Shown: one piece after another, positions 1 to 12,034 of the stretch
How positions within the stretch are numbered: position 1 is the stretch's first letter
How the letters are laid out: every line of letters starts with the position of its first letter
Source of the DNA: Bryum argenteum
Taxonomy: Eukaryota; Streptophyta; Bryopsida; Bryales; Bryaceae
NCBI GenBank assembly: GCA_037043015.1
Contig: CM073327.1
Coordinates: 11,948,727 to 12,012,726, forward strand
Reading direction: 5' to 3'
Length of the DNA: 64,000 nt
Position numbers and translations under genes: made by a program
The notes under the pieces: generated by a model
Seen by the model: only the letters and a program-made list of their open reading frames with translations
The model's database searches: none
Told to the model about the DNA's origin: nothing

Positions 1-1
1 C

Positions 2-487
2 CCTCAGGTTTTGGATGACAGGTCCTGCCAAAGATTAATTTCTGGCATTGACACAAAAAATAAGGGAAAAACTTTGCTCTATGCCGATCTTTATCAAGAA
101 GAAAGCAATAGACTACAACAGGTTTGCAACTTCCCAAAACTTTGTAGTATAATTGATTGCATATTTTAGAGTTTTTAGTTTCCCAACATTTTGTGTGAAT
201 TTCTTTTTTTTTTGTAGAAGTTCGAGTGTAAGACGGCTAATGCGATTCAAAATGGGCAATGTGAACTCAAAGAACTCCCCAACCCTAACATTGCAGATGT
301 GAAGACAAGAGACACAATTCGGAGGTTATCAATTGATGCATGTCAAGTAACCAATAGTTCCAGTGCACAGGAAGGGAATGGGTCATTTTCATTTGAAAAT
401 CTGTCTGGTTGTCAAATCTTCAATTTTGGAAGTATCATTGATTCTGCGGTTGTGCTCGATCTGATGAAAAATTGTAAGAAAATATAG
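2..487 (+). CDS. 3' end of an unidentified gene (two exons)
   Basis: Two exons can be joined: 2-121 (enters from outside the window, open in frame 2) and 218-487, with a GT donor at 122 and a TAG acceptor ending at 217 after a pyrimidine-rich tract. The intron is phase 0 and the frame closes at the TAG at 485-487. The 130 visible residues are hydrophilic, with a glutamine/glutamate-rich stretch in the first exon and a C-terminal segment reading NLSGCQIFNFGS followed by a hydrophobic helix-like tail. I do not recognise the family. The start and most of the gene lie upstream of the window. It is followed by short direct repeats (AGATTGTAGCATTTGTAG twice within 505-590). Confidence 0.5.
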
Positions 488-614
488 AATCCCATGTCGT
501 GGATTAGATTGTAGCATTTGTAGAACCATTTGTAGAGTATGTACTGGAATAGATTGTAGCATTTGTAGTAGCACTTGTAGAGATTGTGCTAAAATAGATA
601 TATTTTATATGAAG

Positions 615-1338
615 GTAGGGTACTTGAAGAAGCCAGAAGATGAGGAAGCAACCGAATTCTGCGTCACTGATGCCTAAAGAGGGCAGCACGGGTCCAACGA
701 AGGCGCCACGGAGAAGGGTATTGAGCAACTGGAAAATGGCTTGACCACTGATCCAGGTGTGGATCCCGAACCAGCCACAAGCCACGAGGGCGTGCAAGGA
801 GAGACGACACATTGGCGCTGCGGATGCCGAAAACAGACCGTGCGAGGACGGGGAATGGGACGCCGTATTTGGTGCCTGCGTGACCACTCAACACCATGGG
901 CACCAACACCACCAGGTTTCCGATCAGCACCGTGAGAATGCCCTGCCACCACGACATCCCCATCTCCACCAAGCTCTCCGCCATGTAGTACGTCGGCACC
1001 CCGACCACCAACCCTATCCAAAGACACGCCATGTCCCACACCGTAAAAATCCGGTCGCCCGCCATTGTGGGTACGAAGTCTGCGTTGTAGAGTCCGCTGT
1101 CCGGGTCGTGAGGTTGCTGGGGCTCGATGGGCTCCAGCAATCCGGCCAACAATCCGTCACCTCCATTGCTGCTAATGGCGCGGACTTCTATTCTTCGTCT
1201 CTCCAACGATATCCGCAACTTCGAATCCCTGATTCCGAATACAGCTTGTTGCTTGCTCGGATGAAGGGTGCGGCGATTCCGAAGAGGTGGTGAGAGCGAG
1301 GGCGTCAGCCGCACGGCTTGCACTGAAATGCAAGCCAT
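615..1338 (-). pseudogene. NCS1: Truncated plastid NCS1 nucleobase transporter
   Basis: Reading the minus strand from the ATG at 1336-1338 gives a serine/arginine-rich N-terminus of about 60 residues that resembles a plastid transit peptide. It is followed by the start of a nucleobase:cation symporter-1 protein (uracil/purine uptake, related to Arabidopsis PLUTO): [20 protein letters not shown], then [17 protein letters not shown] one-base insertion near 792-796 shifts the frame. The next segment, [19 protein letters not shown], continues the family in the neighbouring frame down to about 615. There homology stops, roughly a third of the way into the usual 12-TM protein, and nothing matching the rest is present. 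The frameshift plus missing C-terminus make it a gene fragment. The segment is much richer in GC than its flanks, as expected for a copied piece of coding sequence. Confidence 0.8.
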
Positions 1339-2751
1339 TGCGGGATTCGAATGATGCGCAAAATGGGTGGAATGTGGTGAATGTGGCCTCTGGCTAATCC
1401 ATCCCACCCCAGCAATCAAAAAAAATTCTTCGTCATCTCCGACATGCGAGTCTGTGATCTCCCCCCATAGAGTTGGAGTATTGAAATTTCGGCAAAGTAA
1501 GAGTTTCACTGGAGAACGACACCTGAAAGAATTTTGTGTGTCCGATCCACACGGAACGCATCGCGCCCTTCAACTGTGGTGGATGGATGATAAAGTACGT
1601 ATTGACACACTCAGTACCGGGGTCGATTCTTCATCCAAGCTACTTTTCGGTTGTTGCTTTTCGGTTGTTGCTTTTAATTTCTGCATAGAGAATTTGTGAA
1701 TTTTGAGTGAATTTGTTTGCGAGTGTGAAGACTATTGACAAAACGATTTGAAAGATTCTCAAGTAGGTAGTTTCCCAAAGGCACACATTTCCATGTACAT
1801 GTAGTACACTTATATACTAGGTCATTTCAAGATGGTCTATTTCAAGATGGTTTACATTAAATAATGAGATGATATTTTTTGAAAATAGATTGAGGATAGT
1901 CATTTCACAAATTCTTCAAAGGATTCAAAACTTTTGGGCTCAAACCAACAATACATGCCTCAAGGTAGTCAAAAATTGAGTTGTGGGGAACTAAAAACAA
2001 AAGATGGGAACCATGAACAAGAGTTTGGAGGTAGAAAACCAATAAGAAAAAAATGAAGAATGGAGAATCACAATATAGGACGAGGAACTGGGAACAATGG
2101 ACCAAGGGAACGGGGGACATGCTACAAATCTTCAAAAACACGGGGAACCCAAAAGGCAAGAACGAAGGACATGCTATAATCTTAAGTAACATGGAGTCAG
2201 AACTTTGAAGCAAGGAACTTGCATATTGATTGCATATCACAAACTGATTTCAACATAACCAAAAACCTCCATTTTTGAATTTTTTTTATACCTAGGTCTG
2301 GATTTTTTGTACATTTTATAAATTTCAAATTGACCTTTTTGATGTCCATGTCCACGGGTAAGGACTTGTACCATATATTTGAAATTATCATCTTCTTTAT
2401 ATTATAATATTATATTTTAGTTTATTGATACGATTTTAAAACTTTACTCACACAAAGATTGGAGCTTGTGTCTTTCCAAATTGTGGCACTTTTATCATCA
2501 AGTTTTTACAATTTTAGGTTGCATCAAACCACTTACCCTAAAGTTGGCTCTTGAGCACTTTTCTGCTTCAAGTTAATGTCATTTTGCCACCCTCCTTTTT
2601 CCACCTTTTTTGTCACCCTCCGTTTGAGACTCAAAGAAAGATTCTTGTGCGGATTTTTTTGTAATACGGACAAAAATGGTGAAGTGCTTGAGAGGTAATT
2701 AAGTCGCTCACATTTTACTCAACCATGAGGTCTTCATATCCTTTTATTGTA
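1339..2751. other. Gene-free interval
   Basis: 1339-1700 may be the copied 5' flank or leader of the NCS1 fragment. The rest is AT-rich, with only short ORFs lacking any family resemblance, and I see no gene or clear element. Confidence 0.5.
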
Positions 2752-2951
2752 ATTTTATGAAGCACATATCACCATCAGTTGTCCTTCATCTTTTCTTGCT
2801 ATTTTATTGTAAGCACACTATCATTAGGTCTCCATATCTTTTGGTTGTAGTCTTATCGTGCACACACTACCATCAAGTATCTATCTCTTTTTGTTGTTAT
2901 TTTATCGTGCGCACATTACCATCAGGTGTTTTAACCTTTTGTTATTATTTT
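2752..2951 (+). repeat. ~49-bp tandem repeat, left part
   Basis: About four imperfect units of 48-50 bp share the pattern ATTTTATYGTG, then CACACTACCATCA, then a T-rich stretch. The same array resumes at 18316-18420. The last left unit (ending TATTGTGACA) joins the first right unit (CACTACCATCA) exactly in register, so both parts were one array before the 15.3-kb element inserted. Confidence 0.8.
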
Positions 2952-2960
2952 ATTGTGACA

Positions 2961-2994
2961 GGGGAAACCACCGGTGTGAGTGTTGAGCGGTGAG
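2961..2994 (+). repeat. MULE left terminal inverted repeat
   Basis: Begins GGGGAAACCACCG and continues into the 21-base block shared with the right end. It is followed by extra copies of GAGCGGT up to about 3020, a short internal tandem repeat absent from the right end. Confidence 0.8.
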
Positions 2995-3856
2995 CGGTGA
3001 GCGGTAAAGTTTGAGCGGTAAGGAAAAAAAAAAAAAATTAATGGCCCTATTACCATGGAATGGGTGGTTCTGAAAATTTGAAATGGTTATTTTTAGGCAT
3101 AAAGGTACCCAAAACCGTGGATATAGGTCCTTTATGCACTTCCTTACATGGTATTGGGGTCCTACAATATTTCATAAATAATCCACATTTGTAAGTTTAA
3201 ATAAAATTAAATTAAATTAGGGTAAACATCATCATATGTAACCCATACAATTCAAATCATATACTGGCCTCGTTCACTCAGAAATACAAAACTTAAACCG
3301 AAATCTTGGAGGGCTCATTAGGACATCAATAAATTTACTTTAATTATTTTAAAATTTATAGTATAATTAGGGCTGACGTCATCAATTTCCTATCTCACTT
3401 ATCAAACTTATATGTAAATGCTTCGGTATATATAATATAAAGTTTATAACTTCAAGTCGTCTTTTCGTGTCTCCTTGTAGTAGAAGGGCAGAAAGACATT
3501 CACGTGGCATTGTAGTGGTCCGAGTTCGATTCTCCTCGGGCTCGTTTGAGCGTTGCAGTGCGTCGTAAAGCAGCTATCCTGAGTTATACAAATACTGAAC
3601 TAGCTCCTCTACCAACATTGACTAGATTCAATTATTCCAATTGAAAATAAAGAAACGTTTTGAAACTTTTAGTTTGCATTGAGTTTAAAATTTAAACATT
3701 TCGATATAAATTACGAAAGCCTCAAACGTTCATGATAAATAGGTAAACGTCATATATAGATATAAAAACATATAATAAAACCACATATATGACTAATGCC
3801 GTAGGGCAACTATATGACCCTACGTAGTCCAAACCAAACCTGGAAAATAAAAACAC
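2995..3856. other. MULE left subterminal non-coding region
   Basis: AT-rich, no ORF of note. Around 3465-3545 there is a tRNA-like stretch with a box-B-like GAGTTCGATTCTC, possibly a decayed tRNA-derived insertion. 3717-3856 is the presumed 3' UTR of the minus-strand gene that ends at 3857. Confidence 0.5.
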
Positions 3857-6800
3857 CTAGGATGCTGATGGTGAACGACCATTAAAGTGTTGGTCACACT
3901 GATCAGCCTCATCGTCTATAAACGCAAGCACTCTCGAGCTAAAGCGTCGACGTCTACTACTGTCCGATAAGACGGGAGAAGGGGCAGCGACAAATTCCTG
4001 AGCTATCCGCTCCGCATAAGATGGTAGGGTGAAGGTTTGCGGAGGACTGCTGTAGACACTACTGTCGCCAATCAAGCGTCGATTGGAACCTGCGATCCTA
4101 AAAGTACAGAAAAAGTCAGTACCAATAAATTTCTAGCAAGTGAAGGTGACAGTAGAAGGGGGGGAAAGTAAGAGATAATTACGCACAAAATGTTGGGCGT
4201 TGCTTCTTCTGAAGCGGTTCAGAAGTGTCACTGTCGTAGTCATAAACTGGAACCGAATCGCCGCTTTCTTCCTCAAAAGCGGTACCATCCACGTATGCCG
4301 ATAGAAGTCCGTCAAATATCTCTTCATCAGCTTCAACAGCAATGAGATGACGGTTCGATCGCGCGCAGGCAATCACGGAAGCACCTACATACCAGCAACC
4401 AACATCAGAACTACAATATTGAAGAAGTTGAATGAGAGTTGGTGTTAGCAACAACTAACCTGTACTAGGGCTCCAGTCAAAGATGATTCCCCGCTCATCT
4501 GTGAGAGAATCAATGAAACATTGGATGATGGAGGGATCCTTCTCTCGCGAGCCACGCCACGGAGTACCATCTTCCTTCTTACGAATGGAGTCATTGCTCG
4601 CAAAATTGAAAACATGGTCCTCCTCGTCGGGAAGAATGGGTACACCTGCGTACTCTTTTGCAACCTGTCTTATGGAGAATCTGGTGGCAAAAGACTTCCG
4701 AACAAAGACCTTAATGTGGAAGTTGTGAGTCTGCAAAATTCAATAGATGAGAGAGATTTAAAAAACGTTGTAAATAATAATGAATGATGATTTGAATGCA
4801 GAATGAAGACCATACCGTTTTCACGTGGGGGTTCGTCGAGGCCATTGGCATCGGATTATATCCCCACCAATCTCGCACCATTCGGAATTCGAAAGCCTTC
4901 GACTCGGCATCCAGAGCTTTCTCGACTCGACGATCTTTGGGATGCATAACAAGTATCGCACCCTCGTCTGTCAAATTGTAGAAAGCAAAAAAGAACACAC
5001 TCTCGAAGTAGCTTTTCTCTCGCTTGTTCCATGAAGGGATATCGACGGGCGACACGTCAGGCACGGGTAAGTTCTCGGGAACGTCTGCGTAGATGAGATC
5101 AATGTCGGGATGCGGGTGTTTTGTGCCCATCTCCTTACATGGGTACTTCCTGTCCTTGCCAATCTTTAGAAATCACAAAAAGTTAGACATGTTGTAAACG
5201 ATATGTTCCAAACAGAATTTCAGAAATAAAAGAATGTAATAAGAGATTTAGGACATAATACCTTTCTGATGTGGTTAATGATGTCCATGACTTGCGTGTC
5301 CCAATCTTTTGTTTCATGAGCTGCCTTTTGAACAGAAGCTCCGATATCCCCTTTTTCCAAGTACATTGGGAGAGAAATAGTAATCTCAGAAGACAAGCAC
5401 TCTCCAACATGCTTCGGTTCAAGAAATGGGAGTGAAGCGAACTTCTTTCCGGAGCTGTGGTCGACAGTGACAGATTGAGGAGGGGACCCCCCATTCGTAA
5501 GAGCGCCTACAGAAATCTGAGTCAATGGTCGACCGCGTCTACCTGCATTGTTGGTCGCTCCATGTGAAGCCTGAGTCAAATCAGCTTCTTCTGGACTTGC
5601 AACGTCTTGATGGAGCGGACCGATTTCATCGGGTTCTTGATCTAGATCAACGACAGGCTCCGCAGCGGCGTTGCGTCGCTTTCTGTTTGCTCGGGTTCTA
5701 GGTTGTGCAACCGGTGAAGGAGGTTCGGAGGGTGAGACAAGTGCGCTTGGTAAAATGGAGACGTCTTCGTCGTCATCGTCATCGATCTCCATAGCTGCAT
5801 TGTCTGGTGCGTTCGAAGTGAGGTTCCGAAGCAGATGTCTCTCTTCCTTGTGCACAAAGATATCGTTGCACTCTAGAAACCAACCACCGGTCAGCAACTG
5901 TGAGTTGGAGAACCGTCTCTGTTGGACTTCGGAGAAGATGCTGAATGGATCATTTGAGACGGCTACATCCTCGAGCTCAGGTGGGATGGACCAGGAAGCC
6001 AAGGCTCCTTTGCCAACAAGCTCCTGTTTCAAGTACCTACAATGAAGAAAACATAGTACAATGACAAAATTCAGTATATCGTACTGATTTTGGTAATCAG
6101 CAAAATGAGTAGGAAATTGAAAAGCCAAGTGAATACATACCGGAATAAGAGCCGTTTAGTAGTAACCTTGCCACCAGTAAACTTCTGAATATCGGATCCT
6201 TTGATGAACTTGGGGCTGGCATTTTGAGCGAGGTAGTTCCCGAATGCTTTTTCACATAAAAACAATCTCCATTTCTCAACATACGCGGATGGCTTTAGTA
6301 CCGCATCCGTCCACTAAATGGAAATTCTGCCATCCTCCACAAGTTGTTGTATTGCACTTTCGAGGGATTGTTGGAACTGCATTTGAACCCGTTAGAAAAA
6401 GTAGATAGTGCATGACAGGAGTACATTAATGACAGAAGTTCAGTACAATATACCTGAGCCCAGAGAGAAGCGCGATGGAGAAAGGCAAGCAATGTTTTAT
6501 CCTTCATAGGGCGCTCTACTGGGAAGTGGACAGATCGACGAACATCATCTGGCGCATTCCACCATTGGAGCCACTTCCCCTTAAAATCGAAGTGGACATT
6601 GGTCGTGGCTACCATGTGCAACCGTTCGATTGTCATATCGGGCTTCAGGTTTTGGCTGTAGTGAGAGTAGATCTGCACATAGAACAAATCGAAGTAATTA
6701 ATTTAAGTATTAATCAATAACAGTATTGAGTCTCCTTAGAAACTAAGTAGACAAAATTATTTACCTCTTTCGGGAATACTTTCCCAAGTTGGTTGTTGGC

Positions 6801-9800
6801 CACAGCAACCATCTTGTCGAACTTTTTGTCACGGATAGATTTGATTTCCGCTTTGATGGCGTTATCCATGGCACTCCAAACTCCTGACCCTGTTTGCTTT
6901 TCTTTAGGGGTAGTGGCGTAGTAAGTAGCCTCGGCATGATCCAATGCTTTCGCTAACCTCCTCTACATGGCACAAAAGTAGTAGTAAGAAATTGTAATGA
7001 AATGAGTACAAGATAGAAGTGTTTAGTACGTATTAAGAAGTCTTACCGCGTATAAGAACTTGACGAAGACGTCCAGTGTGACAAGATACCATGTTTCTTT
7101 CTTTGCTTTAGCGTTTTTGCAAATTTGGTAATCCTCCGGGGTAATGAGATCCTTGAAATCTTCAAGTTTCAACTTACCGAACTTCCGCATGCGTTGCAAC
7201 TTCGCACATAAGCTGTCTTCGACGTGGTCATGTTCGGTAGACCTGTATAGCGGAAAAGTAGTCCTATATATGAGAATACGCCGAGGTTACAAGTATTTGG
7301 TATACAAATAAATCGAAAAAATGTTTGAAGTACTTACCAATTTATGTCATTCATGGCGTCAAGAAGGAGATTGCTTTGTCCGCGAGCATCGAGTACGATG
7401 CAATCAACTGAGATGTACCATGATGGATCCATCAGGTGGTACCTCTCTATGTGACGCATCCACGCCGTCAGACGGTGGTTTCCTTCGTATACATAGAAGT
7501 ATTTGCCACTGAGATGATGAAAATCAGGATCCGCCATCAAAGACTTCTCGAACTCTTCATTTGCATCTCTCCATAGCGGATTCTCCCACACACTGTCTCC
7601 TGCATCAACTTTTTTTTCTCTTCCTTTCCTATCGAATGGAGATACATACATTACCCGATCTCCTTCTCGATAACCTTTGTTGAACTCGTTCTCGAGTTTC
7701 CGCACGTCTTATTCGGAGATAGGCCGAACCTTTGGGTAACAAACCAAACGGCACAATGAAATTAGCATACGAGACTTCTTAACAGGTTTGAATCGGAACC
7801 TGTTGATGACTGCAATGGAATCACTTTTGTGAATCATCCGCATCTCGTTCGCACTCCAATCAGGATCTTTGTTTTGGAGATGGGGTGGCATGTGAACTAT
7901 GCCGACGTTGACACTCCCTGGCAAAGCAGAGTCTTCGTCATCCGAAGGGGACTCGTGTCCATCGGGATCTTACAAAGCCTCCGGAGAGGGCTCGGTGTCG
8001 ATAGGAGTATCACGCGGAACAGGAGAAGACATGTGTTCTTCAATTCCTTGTTGTACTGGTGCGCTATCATCTTCTTCAGGAACCGGACTTGACTGAAAGT
8101 TCTGAAGAGAGATGTCTTCTTCGTCTTGTAGAGATTGAAGCTCGGATATACTCATCTGAGAAAGGAAGAAACAAAATACAACACCAAACTGAAATCATAA
8201 GAATAAATCGGAATGGTACTAAAATATTAAATCATATATCAAGTCGATCATAATGTAGATAAATGATAGTACAATCAAGTAGTGTTATTTTAGAACTATA
8301 TAAATTTCAGCTTCGCCGCAAGTCGCGGTGACCGACGTGGTGTAATTAACTCTAGCAAATGCCTTAGCCTCATCTCTACGAGCTTTCGCTTGAATGTAAT
8401 AATTGCGCATGCGCTTCGCTCGTGCAACCCGATCAAAGTCATCACGTGAAGTGTGGCTGACACGTGGGGCAAGAGGCGGAGTTTCGGGAACCGAGGACAA
8501 TGGTATTACTAAACGCCGGGACTCTACATAAGCCAAGACATTCTCTCTCAAAACCGATAAGTCGCTGTCGGCATCAGATTCTTCCTCCTCAGGGACAACT
8601 TTAAGTGTCTTTAGGTCCTGCAAAGAACATTGAACATATTTATCACCGACAATTGCCAAACTATTGACATAAATAAATTAGATATAACTATCAATCAAAA
8701 AGCAAAAAATGCGTCCAGAATCAACATATCCAAATCAAAAAAGAGTACCGGTGCCACACTACAAAAACGGAAGCCACAGACTAGAAAATGGTAATCAAAA
8801 ATTCAAATGCAAACCAAGAGGGCCCTTATAGAAAACCAGAGATCTGCACTTCAGCAACGAGAAAGGGCCCCTTTTGAATGCATCCTGCCTCAGCAGTATC
8901 AGGCTTGCGGTGCCGCAGACAAGAAAGAAAGCCACATATCGGAAAATGATCATCAAAAATTAAAAGAAAAACACCGACAGGCTCTTCCTCGAGCATCCTA
9001 CCTCATTCGGTATTAGACTTGCGGTGCCGCAGACATGAAGGAAGAAAAAAATTAAAAAAAAGAAACCGACGGGCCCACTCCGAATGCATCCCAGCCTCAG
9101 TCTGTATAAGACTTGCGGTGCCGCAGACAAGAAGGAAGCACAGATCGAAGCGCAGTGCATCAAAAAAATGTAAAAAATAAATCCACGGGGTCCATCCGAA
9201 TGCATCCCTGCCTCAGTCTGGATTAGACTTGCGGTGCCGCAGACATGAAACGAAGCACAGATCGAAACAAGAGGAGCAAAAAATAAAAAAAACAAACCGA
9301 CGGGCCCACTCCGAATGCATCCCAGCCTCAGTCAGTATTAGACTTGCGGTGCCGCAGACAAGAAGGAAGCACAGATCGAAGCGCAGTGCATAAATAAATA
9401 TATAAAAAAAAACACGGACAGGCTCCTTCCTCGAGCATCCTGCCTCAATCGGTATTAGACTTGCGGTGCCGCAGACATGAAACGAAGCACAGATCGAAAC
9501 AAGAGCAGCAAAATTTATAAAAAAAATAAACTGACGGGCTCCATCCGAATGCATCCCTGCCTCAGTCGGTGTTAGACTTGCGGTGCCGCAGGCATGAAGG
9601 AAGCCCAGATCGAAACAAGAGGAGCAGAATATTAAAAAAAAGAAACCGACGGACTCCATCCGAATGCATCTTTGCCTCAGTCGGTGTTAGACTTGCGGTG
9701 CCGCAGACATGAAACGAAGCACATATCGAAACAAGAGGAGAAAAAAAAAAAAAAGAAACCGACGGGCTCCACTCCGAATGCATCCCTGCCTCAGTCTGGA

Positions 9801-12034
9801 TTAGACTTGCGGTGCCGCAGACATGAAACGAAGCACAGATCGAAACAAGAGGAGCAAATATTAAAAAATAACAAACCGACGGGCCCCCTCCGAATGCATC
9901 CCTGCCTCAGTCTGTATTAGACTTGCGGTACCACAGACAAGAAGGAAGCCCAGATCGAAACAAGAGCAGCAAAATTTATAAAAAAAAACCGATGGGCTCA
10001 TCCCGAAGGCATCTTGCCTCAGTCGGTATTAGACCTGCACTGCCGCAGACAAGAAGAAAGCACAGATCGAAGCGTAGTGCATCAAAAAAATGTAAAAAAT
10101 AAACCGACGGGCTCCATCCGAATGCATCCCTGCCTCGGTCGGTGTTAGACTTGCGGTGCAGCAGACATGAAGGAAGCCCAGATCGAAAAAATAGGAGCAA
10201 AAAATAAAAGAAAAAAAACCGACGGGCTCCATCCGAATGCATCCCTGCCTCAGTCTGGATTAGACTTGCGGTGCCGCAGACATGAAACGAAGCACAGATC
10301 GAAACAAGAGGAGCAAATAATAAAAAAAACAGACCGACGGGCCCCCTCCGAATGCATCCCTGCCTCAATCTGTATTAGACTTGTGGTGCCGCAGACAAGA
10401 AGGAAGCACAGACCGAAACAAGAGGAGCAAAAAATAAAAAAAAAGAAACCGACGGGCCCACTCTGAATGCATCCCAGCCTCAGTCTGTATTACACTTGCG
10501 GTGCCGCAGACAAGAAGGAAGCCCAGATCGAAACAAGAGCAGCAAAATTTATAAAAAAAAAACCGATGGGCTCATCCCGAAGGCATCTTGCCTCAGTCGG
10601 TATTAGAGCTGCGGTGCCGCAGACAAGAAGGAAGCACAGATCGAAGCCCAGTGCATCAAAAAAATGTAAAAAATAAACCGATGGGCTCCATCCGAATGCA
10701 TCCCTGCAACAATCGGTGTTAGACTTGCGGTGCCGCAGACATGAAGGAAGCCCAAATCGAAACAATAGGAGCAAAAAATTTAAAAAAAAAGAAACCGACG
10801 GGCTCCATCCGAAGGCATCCCTGCCTCAGTCTGGATTAGACTTGCGGTGCCGCAGACATGAAACGAAGCCCAGATCGAAACAAGAGGAGCAAAAAATAAA
10901 AAAAACGAAACCGACGGGCCCACTTCGAATGCATTCCAGCCTCAATCTGTATTAGACTTGCGGTGCCGCAGACAAGAAGGAAGCACAGATCGAAACAAGA
11001 GCAGCAAAATTTATAAATAAAAAACCGATGGGCTCATCCCGAAGGCATCCTGCCTCAGTCGGTATTAGACCTGCGGTGCCGCAGACAAGAAGGAAGCACA
11101 GATCGAAGCCCAGTGCATCAAAAAAATGTAAAAAATAAACCGACTAGTTCCATCCGAATGCATCCCTGCAACAGTCAGTGTTAGACTTGCGGTGCCGCAG
11201 ACATGAAAGGAAGCACAATTCGAAACGTAGAGCATAAAAAAATATAAAAAAAAATCACGGACAGGCTCCTTCCTCGAGCACCCTGCCTCAGTATGGATTA
11301 GACTTGCGGTGCCGCAGACAATAATGGACGCACAGATCGAAACAAGAGCAGCAAAATTTATTTAAAAAAAAAACCGATGGGCTCCTCCCGAAGGCATCCT
11401 GCCTCAGTCAGAATTAGACTTGCGGTGGAGCAGACAAGAAGGAAGCACAGATCGAAACAAGAGGAGCAAAAAATAAAAAAATAACACCGACGGGCTCCAT
11501 CCGAATGCATCCCTGCTTCAGTCTGTATTAGACTTGCGGTGCCGCAGACATGAAACGAAGCACAGATCGAAACAAGAGCAGCAAACATATGAAAACAAAA
11601 ACCGACAAGCTCCTTCCTCGAGCATCCTGCCTCAGTCGGTATTAGACTTGCGGTGCCGCAGACAAGACGGGAAGCGCAGATCGAAAATTGACAATCAAAA
11701 ATTCAAACGCAAACCTCGAAGGCCCGGCCCGAAATCCATCATGCCGCAGTCATTTACGGACTTGCGGTGCCCAGGTCAAGAAATGAAGCAACAGATCAGA
11801 AGTTCACTATCAACAAGGGCCATTTAGGTTAGAAATTCTAACCTTGAAATTGCGGGAGTACCATCTCTCCAACTCTGAGCGCGTCTTGACTGCTTCGCCA
11901 TGAGCGTAGCGATGACATCTGTAAAACTCGGCAAACAAACTGGAATCCGAATCTGAACTCACATTCTCTAAAGTTGTGTTCACGTCCTCTCCTCCATGGA
12001 CCATCGCCACTTCTTCTTCCACAGAGTTCGCCAT
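3857..12034 (-). pseudogene. ParB-like / DNA methyltransferase-like gene on the MULE
   Basis: Twelve exons can be spliced on the minus strand: 12034-11843, 8617-8351, 8155-7338, 7242-7047, 6962-6765, 6672-6454, 6376-6141, 6036-5262, 5163-4816, 4730-4460, 4384-4183, 4097-3857. All use GT-AG, all phases agree, and the total of 3963 nt closes at a TAG (1320 codons). The donor at 8350 is the least certain. Visible parts, in order: an acidic N-terminus; around residue 378, EGNHRLTAW, the signature of ParB/sulfiredoxin-like domains; an aspartate-rich stretch, then GRRGRPLTQ, an AT-hook-like motif (exon 8); DIDLIYADVPEN at about residue 990, in the place of the DPPY motif IV of N6/N4 DNA methyltransferases; and IIFDWSPSTGASVIACARS at about 1167, in the place of the AdoMet-binding motif I. 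Motif IV before motif I is the beta-class order. In-frame stops at 7970-7972, 7709-7711 and 6314-6316 indicate a dead copy or readthrough. Catalytic residues are altered (DVPE for DPPY). Confidence 0.65.
8751..11806. repeat. ~115-bp satellite array, about 26 units, inside intron 1
   Basis: Units repeat every 113-117 bp and are marked by GACTTGCGGTGCCGCAGAC, seen near 8902, 9015, 9109, 9225, 9341, 9458, 9575, 9689, 9804, 9919, 10032 and so on to 11758. The core contains the inverted pair TGCGG/CCGCA. Most units also carry CACAGATCGAA (a GATC site), an A-rich spacer and CCGACGGGCTCCATCCGAA. Edge units (8751-8890 and 11690-11806) are diverged and share a different spacer (AATCAAAAATTCAAA). Unit subtypes recur in order about every 4-5 units, a higher-order repeat. 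The array fills most of the 3.2-kb intron between exons 1 and 2 of the ParB/methyltransferase-like gene. Confidence 0.9.

Noticed and set aside
664-1509. One 281-codon minus-strand ORF as a complete gene
   Set aside because: Its last ~30 codons (after SSLLA) leave the NCS1 family because of the frameshift, and its first 57 codons precede the family start; it is a pseudogene.
8960-11588. Many ORFs of 70-150 codons with repeated motifs such as CGTASLI and LPSCLRHRKS
   Set aside because: They are translations of the 115-bp satellite in various frames; periodic composition and lack of splice context show no gene.
8751-11806. CRISPR-like appearance of the repeat array
   Set aside because: Unit is 115 bp without unique spacers, lies in a eukaryotic intron and has no Cas genes; it is a satellite.
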